Of a stretch of DNA of 64,000 nt, positions 1-7,876 are shown piece by piece. Made by a program: the position numbers and the translations under genes. Within the stretch, counting starts at the first letter, position 1; every line of letters begins with the position of its first letter. Below the pieces are notes generated by a model that did no database searches, was not told the DNA's origin, and saw only the letters and a list, made by a program, of their open reading frames with translations. Source of the stretch: a bacterium (GTDB lineage Bacteria > Krumholzibacteriota > Krumholzibacteriia > LZORAL124-64-63); NCBI GenBank assembly GCA_020049465.1, contig JAIFKS010000004.1, positions 1 through 64,000 on the forward strand. The letters are read 5' to 3'.

Positions 1-2
1 GC

Positions 3-1664
3 CGCCTGCTCACCGAGTTGGAATCGATCCGCCTTGACTTCGGGCCGGAATTCGCCGCGCGGCGCCGTCGGCTGTTGCGGGGGCTGGTGCGCGCGGAACT
101 GCCGCGGGCGGCCGATGTGGAGCGGCTGCACGAGCTGCTCTGCTTCTGCCGCGCGTACCCCGACGACGCGGCGCTGCTGGAGCTGGTCGAGCGGATGCTG
201 GCGGGGTTCGCCAAACGCCCCGACCTGCAGCGGCACCGCGAGGCGCTGGCCGATTCCGGCATGGCCGGGACCGATATCAACTACCGGTTCTACGCCACGA
301 TGGCGCGTTGGGCGGCGGCGAAGTGGCCCGAGCGGCTGGTCATCGACTGGGAAAGCACCGACGCGACGAAGGTCGAAGGTGTGCTCGGATTGCTGGCGGC
401 GCACAGCGAGACGCCGGCGCTCGATGAATTGGGTTTCAGCGCGCGCGAGTGGCTCGAACAGATGAAGGGGCCCCGCGAGGGCGACGGAGCCTTCCTGGCG
501 CGGAGGCTGGGGGCGCTGGAGCTGGGCAGCTTCGCTCACGAGTATCTGTACGAGAACCTGGATGTCTGGATGACGCTCGCCGGAGGGACGGGCGGGCCTT
601 CGCGCACCGGCGCGCGCTTCGACGGCGTGCCGGTCGTGTATCGGATCGCGGCGCCGGACAGCCGGCGTCCGGACCTGAAGGTCGAACTGGCGCGCGCGCC
701 GCAGGCCGTGAGACAGGTCGGTCCGGCGGCGGGCAGTCGTCTGGTGGACCTGGCGCGCGAGGCGATGATCACGCGCAGCCGCGACCTCGACGCGTTCGCC
801 TGGGCGGATCCGCGTGACGTGACGCTGATCGATGACGGCGACGGGCTGGTCTTCGTCCTGATCGGCGTCGTGCCCGAGCGGCGCCTGGTGTTCGAAGCCG
901 TGTACGGCTACCTGATCCTGCGCAGCGGCGTGCCGGTGGGCTACGGCGTGGTCAGTTCGCTGTACGGGTCGATCGAAGTGGCCTTCAACCTGTTCGAGTC
1001 GTTCCGCGGGGCGGAGGCCGGACATCTCTATGCGCGCCTTCTGGCCGGGGTGTTGCGTGTCTTCGAGGCCGACACGTTCACCGTCTATCCGTACCAACTG
1101 GGTGGCGACGGCAACGACGAAGGCTTGCGCACGGGCGCCTGGTGGTTCTACCAGAAGCTCGGCTTCCGTTCGCGCGATCGCGCCATCCTGAAGTTGATGC
1201 GCGATGAACTGGCGCGGATGAAGCGGCGGCCCGGTCATCGTTCGCGGCCGGCTGAGCTGAAGAAGCTCGTCGAGGGCAACGTCTACTACGACATGGCGGC
1301 GCCGCGCGAAGAGATCATCGGACGGCTGGCTCTGGCTGAAGCAGGTTTGAAAGTCAGCGCTTTCCTGGCGAAGAGGTTCGGGTCGGCGCGGCACCTGGCC
1401 GGACCCGAGTGCACGCGCGAGGCGCGGGCGCGGCTGGGTGAGCCGGCGCGGCTGCCGCGCGCGGCCGGCGAAAGGCTGGCCTGGGAGCGCTGGGCGCCGC
1501 TGGTGCTCGTCCTGCCCGGTGTGGATCGCTGGACGCGCGCCGAGAAACGCGCGCTGGCGGCCGTGATCGGCGCCAAGGGCGGACGGCGCGAGAGCGATTT
1601 CGTCGCCAAGTTCGACGCGCACGTGAAACTGCGGGCGGCGCTGGTCAGGCTCGCTCGCGGGTGA
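3..1664 (+). CDS. unknown protein, 5' end outside window
   Basis: The reading frame is open from the left edge to a TGA at 1662-1664, so the N-terminus is missing. A TTG at 18 is in frame but the frame continues upstream of it without a stop, so it need not be the start. At least 548 residues are visible. I do not recognise the family. The middle (about residues 270-400 from the TTG) has a strand-helix pattern with segments such as GYGVVSSLYGS and AWWFYQKLGFR that recall the core of GNAT acyltransferases, where a YxxLGF motif near the end is common; this is only a suggestion. The C-terminal 150 residues are rich in Arg, Ala and Leu and look helical. No signal peptide or membrane segment is visible in what remains. 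The gene ends tail-to-tail with fabH, six bases away. Confidence 0.7.
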   Translation, partial: RLLTELESIRLDFGPEFAARRRRLLRGLVRAELPRAADVERLHELLCFCRAYPDDAALLELVERMLAGFAKRPDLQRHREALADSGMAGTDINYRFYATMARWAAAKWPERLVIDWESTDATKVEGVLGLLAAHSETPALDELGFSAREWLEQMKGPREGDGAFLARRLGALELGSFAHEYLYENLDVWMTLAGGTGGPSRTGARFDGVPVVYRIAAPDSRRPDLKVELARAPQAVRQVGPAAGSRLVDLAREAMITRSRDLDAFAWADPRDVTLIDDGDGLVFVLIGVVPERRLVFEAVYGYLILRSGVPVGYGVVSSLYGSIEVAFNLFESFRGAEAGHLYARLLAGVLRVFEADTFTVYPYQLGGDGNDEGLRTGAWWFYQKLGFRSRDRAILKLMRDELARMKRRPGHRSRPAELKKLVEGNVYYDMAAPREEIIGRLALAEAGLKVSAFLAKRFGSARHLAGPECTREARARLGEPARLPRAAGERLAWERWAPLVLVLPGVDRWTRAEKRALAAVIGAKGGRRESDFVAKFDAHVKLRAALVRLARG

Positions 1665-1670
1665 CGAAGG

Positions 1671-2681
1671 TCACCAGCGGATGAGGTTGGCGCCCCAGGT
1701 GAAGCCCGAGCCGAAGGCCACGGTCACGATGAGGTCGCCGCTGTGGATGCGGCCCGCGCGCACGGCTTCGGCCATCGCGATGGGGATCGTGGCGGCCGTC
1801 GTGTTGCCGTAACGGGCGATGTTGCTGAAGACACGCTCGGCCGGCAGTTCCAGCCGCGCGGCGACCGCATCGGTGATGCGCTGGTTCGCCTGGTGGGGAA
1901 TCAGCAGGGCCACGTCGCCGATGTCCACGCCGCCCTTGCGCAGCACTTCCTCGATCGCCTCGGTGAACCGCCGTGTCGCGTGCTGGAACACCAGCTTGCC
2001 GTTCATGTGCGGGAAATGGCGGCCCTCGTCGATCATGGCGGCGGTGATGCGTCCGGTCTCGGTGGCCACCGGCGCCTCGGCGAACAGTTCGCGCGCGTAG
2101 CGGCCCTGGCTGTGCAGAACGCTGGCCAGGATCCCGCGGTCCTCGTCGGTGGCCTGCACCACCACGGCGCCGGCGCCGTCGCCGAACAGCACCGCGATGT
2201 CGCGACCGCGGTCGCTCAGGTCCAGCGCCGTGGACTGCACCTCGCCGCCGACCACCAGCACCGTGCGCGCCAGGCCAGACTGGATGAAGCCGTCGGCGGC
2301 GGCCAGCCCGTAGACGAAGCCGGTGCACTGGTTGCGGATGTCCATCGCCCCGGCCGTGTTCAGTTCCAGCAGGTGTTCCAGGAACACCCCGTTGCCGGGG
2401 AAGAACACGTCGGGATTCAGCGTGGCGTAGATGATCTGGTCGATGGTGTTCTTGTCGATGTTCGCCGCCGCGATGGCTTCGCGGGCGGCGCGGGCGCCCA
2501 TTTCGGCGCCGGTGATCAGGGTGCGGCCCTGGTCGTCGCGCTCGAGCCAGCGGCGCTCGCTGATGCCGCTGCGCTCGGTGATCCAGGCGTCGGAGGTGTC
2601 GATCCACCCCGCCAGGTCGTCATTGGTCACGATGCGTTCGGGCACCCAGAAGCCGGTGCCGGTGATGGCGGCGCGCGTCAC
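1671..2681 (-). CDS. fabH: 3-oxoacyl-ACP synthase III (KAS III)
   Basis: A 336-residue protein of normal FabH length. It condenses an acyl-CoA primer with malonyl-ACP to start type II fatty-acid synthesis in the cytoplasm. The thiolase-fold catalytic triad is visible: Cys119 in IRNQCTGF, His263 in IPHQANQR and Asn293 in ARYGNTTAATIP. The nucleotide/CoA-side motif GDGAGAVV is also present. Translation starts at a GTG (2679-2681), four bases after the TGA of the SPOR gene, so the two are probably co-transcribed from the promoter near 3500. Some FabH homologues in high-GC diderms act outside primary fatty-acid synthesis (for example in polyketide starter or alkylquinolone-type condensation). Nothing nearby supports such a role here. 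Confidence 0.93.
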   Translation of the reverse strand: MTRAAITGTGFWVPERIVTNDDLAGWIDTSDAWITERSGISERRWLERDDQGRTLITGAEMGARAAREAIAAANIDKNTIDQIIYATLNPDVFFPGNGVFLEHLLELNTAGAMDIRNQCTGFVYGLAAADGFIQSGLARTVLVVGGEVQSTALDLSDRGRDIAVLFGDGAGAVVVQATDEDRGILASVLHSQGRYARELFAEAPVATETGRITAAMIDEGRHFPHMNGKLVFQHATRRFTEAIEEVLRKGGVDIGDVALLIPHQANQRITDAVAARLELPAERVFSNIARYGNTTAATIPIAMAEAVRAGRIHSGDLIVTVAFGSGFTWGANLIRW

Positions 2682-2685
2682 CCGG

Positions 2686-3411
2686 TCACCGGTGGGCCGG
2701 GATGGCCCCGGGCAGTCTGCGGCTGTTCTGGTCGATGAACGCCTGCGCGTCCTCGCGGGTGGCGAAGTAGCCGATCTGAACGCGGTAGACGAGTCCGCCG
2801 CCGGCCTTGTTGCCCACGCGCACGGGCGCGTCCCAACCGAACTTCTTCAGGCGGTCGGCTTCCTTCTGCGCGTTCTCGGTGTCGCCGAACGAACCGGCCT
2901 GCACCAGGTACGGGCCCTGCGCTTGCGGGGCCAGCCGAGGGGCCGGCGTCGCGGCGGGCGCGGCCTCGGGCTTCACATCGTCGGGCAGGGTCTGGGTCGC
3001 CGGCTTCGCGTCGTCGGCAGCGGGGGCCGGGACGGGGGCGGCTTCGGCCTCGACCGGCTCGGATTCGGTCAGCGGCCGGTCCAGCTCGATCTGGAGCGGC
3101 GCGTTGTCGGCCAGTCCCAGATCGCCGCCGGCCACGGGCACCTCGGGCGTCAAAGGCTTGACCTCGGCGTCGATTTCGACATCGCCCGATACGGGCTCGG
3201 ACCCGAGGTCCGGCGCCGTGACCACGGTGCGGTTCTCGCCCAGGCCCGTCGGCATGTGGTCGCTGCCGCCGGAGCGGAACAGCGCCACGGCGCCGGCCAC
3301 GCAGACCAGCAGGGCCAGCCACATGATGCGGGGCATACCGCCCTTGCCACTCTTGCCGGCGCGACGGCGGCGGCGAACGGCAGGCTTTTTTTCGTCCGAA
3401 TCGGTCATCAT
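2686..3411 (-). CDS. SPOR-domain membrane protein
   Basis: A 241-residue bitopic protein. A short basic cytoplasmic tail (RRRRRAGK) precedes one membrane helix at about 28-45. An acidic, Pro/Ala-rich periplasmic linker follows (about 50-160), and a SPOR domain closes the protein (about 166-241; YLVQAGSF ... VYRVQIGYFATREDAQAF). SPOR domains bind denuded septal peptidoglycan, so a role at the division site or in cell-envelope remodelling is expected. The start is the first of two adjacent ATGs (3411, 3408), preceded by AAGGA. It lies immediately upstream of fabH in the same direction. Linker composition is typical of FtsN/DamX-like proteins, but there is no other division gene nearby to identify it further. 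Confidence 0.88.
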   Translation of the reverse strand: MMTDSDEKKPAVRRRRRAGKSGKGGMPRIMWLALLVCVAGAVALFRSGGSDHMPTGLGENRTVVTAPDLGSEPVSGDVEIDAEVKPLTPEVPVAGGDLGLADNAPLQIELDRPLTESEPVEAEAAPVPAPAADDAKPATQTLPDDVKPEAAPAATPAPRLAPQAQGPYLVQAGSFGDTENAQKEADRLKKFGWDAPVRVGNKAGGGLVYRVQIGYFATREDAQAFIDQNSRRLPGAIPAHR

Positions 3412-3495
3412 GCCACCAACATCCTTTTAGGGGCACGCTCCAGCAGGGGGCCGCCGATCCGTGGCGGCCGCGACGCCGCGGGCGCGGCAGCGGTC

Positions 3496-3524
3496 ATACT
3501 AGGGGCGGGCGCTCCCGGGATCAA
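3496..3524 (-). promoter_or_regulatory. predicted sigma-70 promoter for SPOR-fabH
   Basis: On the minus strand a -35 element TTGATC (3519-3524) and a -10 element TAGTAT (3496-3501) are separated by exactly 17 bases. They sit about 85 bases upstream of the SPOR start codon. Four of six bases match consensus in each box, notable in such GC-rich sequence. Confidence 0.45.
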
Positions 3525-3648
3525 CCATTACGCTGCAAGGGGCGGACCATTCGGAGGGCCGCGGGCCGGCGCGCGGGCCGCTTGCCGTGACCCGGCCCGG
3601 ACAGTATGCTCCCCGGGAACGGCCATGGCGGCCGTCAGGGGCAGGAAC

Positions 3649-4386
3649 ATGGATCATCAGGACACCGCGTCCCGGCCTGTCGGGGCGTTCATTTTCGACC
3701 TGGACGGCACCCTCGTCGATTCCCGCACCGACATCGCGGCGGCGGCCAACGTGGCGCGCGCCGTGCTGGGCCTGCCGCCCCTGGCCGAGCCGACGCTCCG
3801 CGATTACGTGGGCGACGGCGTCATGCTGCTGCTGCGGCGCGTGCTGGGTCACGACCTGGCGGCGACCGCGGAGAGCCCCGGGGTCCTGCCGGCCGATGAC
3901 GCGCGGCTGCCGGCCGCGCATGCGGCGTACATGGACCATTACGGCCGCCATCTTCTGGACCATACCCGGCCCTACGACGGTGTGCCCGAGCTGCTGCGGG
4001 TGCTGTCCGGCGTGCCTCTGATGGTCGCCACGAACAAGCCGGGCGGGTTCAGCTCGACCATTCTCGCGGGGCTCGGTCTGGATGCGTATTTCCGGCGCGT
4101 CGTCGGCGGCGACCAGGTGCCGGCGCGCAAGCCGGATCCCGCACACCTGCGCGCCTGCCTGCAGGGACTGACCGTGGAGACGAGCACGATCGTGGTCGTG
4201 GGGGACAGCCCGAACGACATCCTGGCCGCGCGCGCCCTGGGCGCCGTGGCCGTCGGCTGCACGTGGGGGCTCGTGCCGGCGCCCGTGCTCCGCGCCCTGG
4301 CGCCCGACCACCTCATCAACGCGCCGCTCGAACTGGCGGCGCTGTACGCGCCGCGCGACCGCGGCCCATCGCAGGAGAAGCCATGA
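3649..4386 (+). CDS. HAD-family phosphatase, phosphoglycolate phosphatase-like
   Basis: A 245-residue cytoplasmic haloacid-dehalogenase hydrolase. Motif I is FDLDGTLVDS with nucleophile Asp17 and acid/base Asp19. Motif II is in VATNKPGG. The motif III lysine is in ARKPDPAHL, and motif IV is VVGDSPNDILAAR. An inserted helical cap between motifs I and II (about 30-100) fits the Gph/PgmB subclass acting on small phosphomonoesters such as 2-phosphoglycolate. The exact substrate cannot be read from sequence. ATG 3649 is preferred over an in-frame ATG at 3625 because AGGGGCAGG lies just upstream and the protein then begins close to motif I. Its TGA overlaps the next gene's ATG (ATGA at 4383-4386), implying translational coupling to the YgfK-like gene. 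Confidence 0.87.
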   Translation: MDHQDTASRPVGAFIFDLDGTLVDSRTDIAAAANVARAVLGLPPLAEPTLRDYVGDGVMLLLRRVLGHDLAATAESPGVLPADDARLPAAHAAYMDHYGRHLLDHTRPYDGVPELLRVLSGVPLMVATNKPGGFSSTILAGLGLDAYFRRVVGGDQVPARKPDPAHLRACLQGLTVETSTIVVVGDSPNDILAARALGAVAVGCTWGLVPAPVLRALAPDHLINAPLELAALYAPRDRGPSQEKP

Positions 4387-6140
4387 ACCCGCGCGTGCCG
4401 CCGCTGCAGCCCTGGCCCCTGGACCGCCTTCTGGCGCGCGTCGCGCAGGAATGGGCCGGCGACAAGTCCGTGTTCAGCCTGGCCGGCCGCCGCTTCTGGA
4501 AAGCCGAGCCGGGGGTGGACCTGTCCTGCGACGTCGGCGGCCGCCGCGTGGCGACGCCGGTCGGGCCCGCCGCGGGGCCGCACACGCAGATGGCGCAGAA
4601 CCTGGCGCTGGGCTGGCTGGCCGGCGCGCGCACCTTCGAACTCAAGACGGTGCAGATCCTCGACCAGCTGGACATCCCGCGCCCGTGCATCGACATGGAG
4701 CACGAGGGCTACAACGTCGAGTGGAGCCAGGAGCTGACGCTCGAGCAATCGCTGGACGAGTACGTCAAGGGCTGGCTGCTGCTGGCCGTGCTGCGCGCCT
4801 GGGAACCGTTGCGCGCGTCCGTCGGCGAGCCTGGTGATCACGCCTTCGAACTGTCGGTGGGCTACGATCTGGCGGGCATCCGCAGCGACCGCATGGCGAT
4901 GCTGATCGACGGCCTGCGGCAGGCCGGGCCGCGTCTCGACGCGATGCGGGCATTGATCAGCGGGCCGTTCGCGCACCTGCGCGACGTCGCGGCCGATCCC
5001 GTCATCGTGAGCACGGCCACGCTCAGCACCTTCCACGGGTGCCCGCCGGACGAGATCGAGGCCATCGTCGAACATCTCATGACGCGCCACGGCCTGGACG
5101 TGACGGTGAAGCTGAATCCCACGCTGCTGGGGCAGGAAACGGTGGCCGCCATCCTGCACGATCGCCTGGGCTACGGGCAGGTTCCGCTGGACGCGGCCGC
5201 GTTCGCGGGCGATCTGCAATGGGACCGTGCGCTGGCGATGATCGACCGGCTGGAATCGTTTGCCCGCCGCGAAGGCCGCGAGTTCGGCCTGAAGCTGACG
5301 AACACCCTGGTGGTGGAGAACCACCGCGGTGTCATGCCGGGAGACAAGGCGTACCTGAGCGGGCCGCCGCTGCACGTGCTGGCGGTGACGCTGCTGGACC
5401 GCCTGAACGCGGCGCTGCCGGGGCGCCTGCGGCTGGGCGAGGCGACGAAGGGTATTCCGGTCGCCTTCAGCGCCGGCATCGACAAGGACAATCTGGCTTC
5501 CACCGTGGGGCTGGGCCTGCTGCCGGTGACCGTGTGCAGCGATCTGTTGCGGCCCGGCGGTTACGGACGGCTGGCGCAGGGGCTGCGGTCGTTGTCGCGG
5601 CAGATGAAGAAGTCCAGGGCGGCTGACCTGGCCGCATGGCGGGCCCAGGCGGCGCGCGCGGCCCGGGCGGACGGACACGATGACGCGGTGGCGCATCAGG
5701 CCGCGTTGCTGGCCACGGCCGGGGGCTTTGCGCGCTACACGGCCGAAGCCGTGCGCGAGCCGCTGCGCGAAGTGGACCACGACCTGGAGATGTTCGACTG
5801 CCTGGCCTGCGGCAACTGCGTGACGGTGTGCCCGAACAACGCGTTCCTGGCCGTGCCGACCGGCGTGCGGCCGCCGCTGAAGTCACGCTCGCAGTACCTG
5901 GTGCTGGCCGAGCTGTGCAACGAGTGCGGCAACTGCGTCACCTTCTGCCCGGAGCGCGGGGCGCCGTACCTGGTCAAGCCGCGGCTGTACACCGATGCGG
6001 CGGCGTGGGAGGCGAGGGGGCGCGAAGGGATGCTGATCACCGATCCGGGCGTCACGACCGCCGGCGCCGACGAAGCGGCTTCGCTCGTGGACGCACTGAC
6101 CCGGCAACCGGGATGGCTGCGCGATGACACCGGCCGCTGA
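4383..6140 (+). CDS. YgfK-like iron-sulfur protein lacking the flavin/NADPH domain
   Basis: A 585-residue cytoplasmic protein. Residues about 1-410 resemble the dihydroorotate-dehydrogenase-like barrel at the N-terminus of E. coli YgfK (putative selenate reductase subunit): TPVGPAAGPHTQMAQN at 58-73, FELKTVQILD at 85-94, STFHGCPPDEIEAI at 215-228, VKLNPTLLG at 242-250, CSDLLRPGGY at 385-394. After a helical linker come two complete 4Fe-4S ferredoxin motifs, Cys473-476-479-483 and Cys512-515-518-522, like the YgfK C-terminus (CNECGNC.xFCP). E. coli YgfK is about 1030 residues and carries a GltD-like FAD/NAD(P)H domain between these parts. That domain is absent here, so an external electron partner would be needed. 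Start ATG 4383 overlaps the upstream stop. The substrate is unknown; selenate reduction is not supported by sequence. Confidence 0.82.
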   Translation: MNPRVPPLQPWPLDRLLARVAQEWAGDKSVFSLAGRRFWKAEPGVDLSCDVGGRRVATPVGPAAGPHTQMAQNLALGWLAGARTFELKTVQILDQLDIPRPCIDMEHEGYNVEWSQELTLEQSLDEYVKGWLLLAVLRAWEPLRASVGEPGDHAFELSVGYDLAGIRSDRMAMLIDGLRQAGPRLDAMRALISGPFAHLRDVAADPVIVSTATLSTFHGCPPDEIEAIVEHLMTRHGLDVTVKLNPTLLGQETVAAILHDRLGYGQVPLDAAAFAGDLQWDRALAMIDRLESFARREGREFGLKLTNTLVVENHRGVMPGDKAYLSGPPLHVLAVTLLDRLNAALPGRLRLGEATKGIPVAFSAGIDKDNLASTVGLGLLPVTVCSDLLRPGGYGRLAQGLRSLSRQMKKSRAADLAAWRAQAARAARADGHDDAVAHQAALLATAGGFARYTAEAVREPLREVDHDLEMFDCLACGNCVTVCPNNAFLAVPTGVRPPLKSRSQYLVLAELCNECGNCVTFCPERGAPYLVKPRLYTDAAAWEARGREGMLITDPGVTTAGADEAASLVDALTRQPGWLRDDTGR

Positions 6141-6903
6141 GCCCGGCCGCGGGCCGGCTCCCGCGGCGCCGACGCCGCCCCATCTGGCCACCGGCAAGCC
6201 CGCCGACCCCGGCCAGTTCGTGCTCGAGCGGCGCGCCCGGCTGGTGCGGCCGCTGCTGCCGGCGCACGCGCGGCATCTGGTGGACTTCGGGTGCGGCAAC
6301 GGCGCGCAGACGTTTCGTTTCCTGGATCGCTTCGAATCGGTGACCGGCGTCGACGTCGTCGCCGGCGAACTGGCGGCATTCGAGGCCGAGTGCCGCCGCC
6401 TCGGGATCGAGGCGCGCGTGCGGACCGTGCTGTCGGACGGCGGTCCGTTGCCGCTGACCGACGGCTGCGCGGACGTCGTCACGTCGTTCACCGTGCTCGA
6501 ACACGTGGCGGACGAGCGGCTGGCGCTGGCCGAGCTGCGCCGCCTGCTCAGGGCCGACGGGCTGCTGGTCATCACCGTGCCCAACCGCTGGTGGCTGTTC
6601 GAAACGCACGGCGCCGACCTGCCGCTGTTGCCGTGGAACCGCGTGCCGCTGGTCAGCTGGTGGCCGAAGCGGCTGCACGACCGCTGGGCGCGGGCGCGCA
6701 TCTATCGCCGGCGCGAGATCCTCGCGCTGCTGCGGGAATGCGGATTCGAAGCGGTGGAGAGTCTGCGGCTGACGGCGCCGATGGATGTGCTGCCGGCCGG
6801 ATGGCTGCGAAATCTGGCGCGCGCCACCTTGTTCCGGCCGGACCGGACGCCGTGGCCGTTCCTGGCGACGGAGATCCTGATCGCCGCGCGGCCACGCGCC
6901 TGA
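6124..6903 (+). CDS. class I SAM-dependent methyltransferase
   Basis: A 259-residue cytoplasmic protein with the Methyltransf_11-type fold. Motif I is LVDFGCGNGAQTFRF (about 52-66), followed by an acidic residue ending strand 2 (VTGVDVV). A DVVTSFTVLEHV post-I segment and the strand-4 region GLLVITVPNRWW complete the SAM pocket. The acceptor cannot be identified. A C-terminal aromatic/Arg-rich stretch (WWPKRLHDRWARARIYRR) may contact a lipid, sugar or nucleic-acid substrate. The ATG lies 17 bases inside the end of the YgfK-like gene, so the two are co-translated. A 35-residue Pro/Ala-rich N-terminal tail suggests the true start could be slightly later, but no better ribosome site is seen. Confidence 0.82.
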   Translation: MTPAAEPGRGPAPAAPTPPHLATGKPADPGQFVLERRARLVRPLLPAHARHLVDFGCGNGAQTFRFLDRFESVTGVDVVAGELAAFEAECRRLGIEARVRTVLSDGGPLPLTDGCADVVTSFTVLEHVADERLALAELRRLLRADGLLVITVPNRWWLFETHGADLPLLPWNRVPLVSWWPKRLHDRWARARIYRRREILALLRECGFEAVESLRLTAPMDVLPAGWLRNLARATLFRPDRTPWPFLATEILIAARPRA

Positions 6904-6915
6904 ATACAGCCGCTG

Positions 6916-7755
6916 CTACCTGACGAGAGCGAGCTTGCGGGCCTGCTGCACGTTGCCGGCCGTCAGGCGCAGCAGGTACGTGCCCGAGGCGACGGCGCGC
7001 CCGTGGTCGTCGCGGCCATCCCAGAACACTTCGTGCTGACCCGCCTCGAAGCCGCCGTCGACCAGCCGGCGCACCCGCGCACCGTTGGCCGCGTAGAGTT
7101 CCAGCACCGCCGTCTGCGCTTCGGGAAGGCTGAAACGCACTGTCGTTCCGGGATTGCAGGGGTTGGGCTGGTTGCCTTCCAGGACCGGCCGGTCGGGCAG
7201 CCCTGCCACCGGCACGTCGCTGGTCGACAGGACGACCGAGAACTCCGCGCTCTGCGCGGTGGTGGTGTTGCCGAAGGCGTCACGGCAGGTGACCAGGACG
7301 TTCAGATATCCCGACGAGATGTCCGGCACCTGGTAGTCCCAGGTCGTGTCGTCGGCGGTGGCCAGGTAGTCGATCGCCGCGAGGGGCGTGGCGCCGTCCC
7401 GTACCTGGGCGGTGAAGTCGGCGGCCGTCGTGCCCGGATGGTCGTCGGACGAGGTCCAATGGAAGGTCACGTTCTGGCCGCCGGCCACCAGCAGATGTTC
7501 CGGCAGGGCGTCCAGGTTGAGCACCGGTCGCACGGTGTCCACGGTGGCGGCCGGGCTCGTCCCGATGCCGATCGCGGCGTGGGCCGGTCCGGTCGCCAGG
7601 GCCAGAATAATAGTCACCGCCAGAAGGGTCGCCGCCAGGTAGGCCGCGAACGGCGCGGTTTCGAACGCCGCAGCTGCCGCGGACGTGGCGACCGGCCGAC
7701 GGACGGGCAGACCGCGGCGACGGCGCTGTTGACCAGGGGACCGAAGATGGTTCAC
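6916..7755 (-). CDS. exported protein with C-terminal FlgD-like sorting module
   Basis: I place the start at GTG 7755 (279 residues), because a longer frame reaching TTG 7818 would begin inside the predicted -10 box. An Arg-rich N-terminus leads into a long hydrophobic segment (FAAYLAATLLAVTIILALATG) ending PAHA, read as a signal peptide. The mature part has one Ig/Big-like domain. The C-terminal 85 residues are an FlgD-like module with QPNPCNPGTTVRFSLP, FWDGRDDHGR and VASGTYLLRL, ending in ARKLALVR. In related phyla such tails occur on surface or secreted proteins, probably as anchoring or sorting signals. No enzymatic domain is visible. It ends tail-to-tail with the methyltransferase gene 12 bases away. 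Confidence 0.75.
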   Translation of the reverse strand: MNHLRSPGQQRRRRGLPVRRPVATSAAAAAFETAPFAAYLAATLLAVTIILALATGPAHAAIGIGTSPAATVDTVRPVLNLDALPEHLLVAGGQNVTFHWTSSDDHPGTTAADFTAQVRDGATPLAAIDYLATADDTTWDYQVPDISSGYLNVLVTCRDAFGNTTTAQSAEFSVVLSTSDVPVAGLPDRPVLEGNQPNPCNPGTTVRFSLPEAQTAVLELYAANGARVRRLVDGGFEAGQHEVFWDGRDDHGRAVASGTYLLRLTAGNVQQARKLALVR

Positions 7756-7806
7756 AGGGTTTCCGGATGGTTGGAGGCCCGGGCCGTGCTCTCGGATGTT
7801 TGATTG

Positions 7807-7835
7807 ATCATACCACAAATCGGCTCATCCGACAA
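7807..7835 (-). promoter_or_regulatory. predicted sigma-70 promoter with extended -10
   Basis: On the minus strand TTGTCG (7830-7835) and an extended -10 TGGTATGAT (hexamer 7807-7812) are separated by 17 bases. The expected transcript start near 7800 lies upstream of the FlgD-module gene. This rules out the TTG at 7818 as its start codon. Confidence 0.55.
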
Positions 7836-7876
7836 GACAGGAGCCGTCTTCAATGAGACAAGCGCCGTCCGGTGGT

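Noticed and set aside
2431..3648. N-terminal extension of the HAD phosphatase frame back to 2431
   Set aside because: It runs antisense to fabH and the SPOR gene and contains no domain; the ATG at 3649 starts just before motif I.
4383..6140. Naming the YgfK-like protein a selenate reductase
   Set aside because: That label is historical for E. coli YgfK. The flavin domain is missing here and no molybdenum hydroxylase genes are adjacent.
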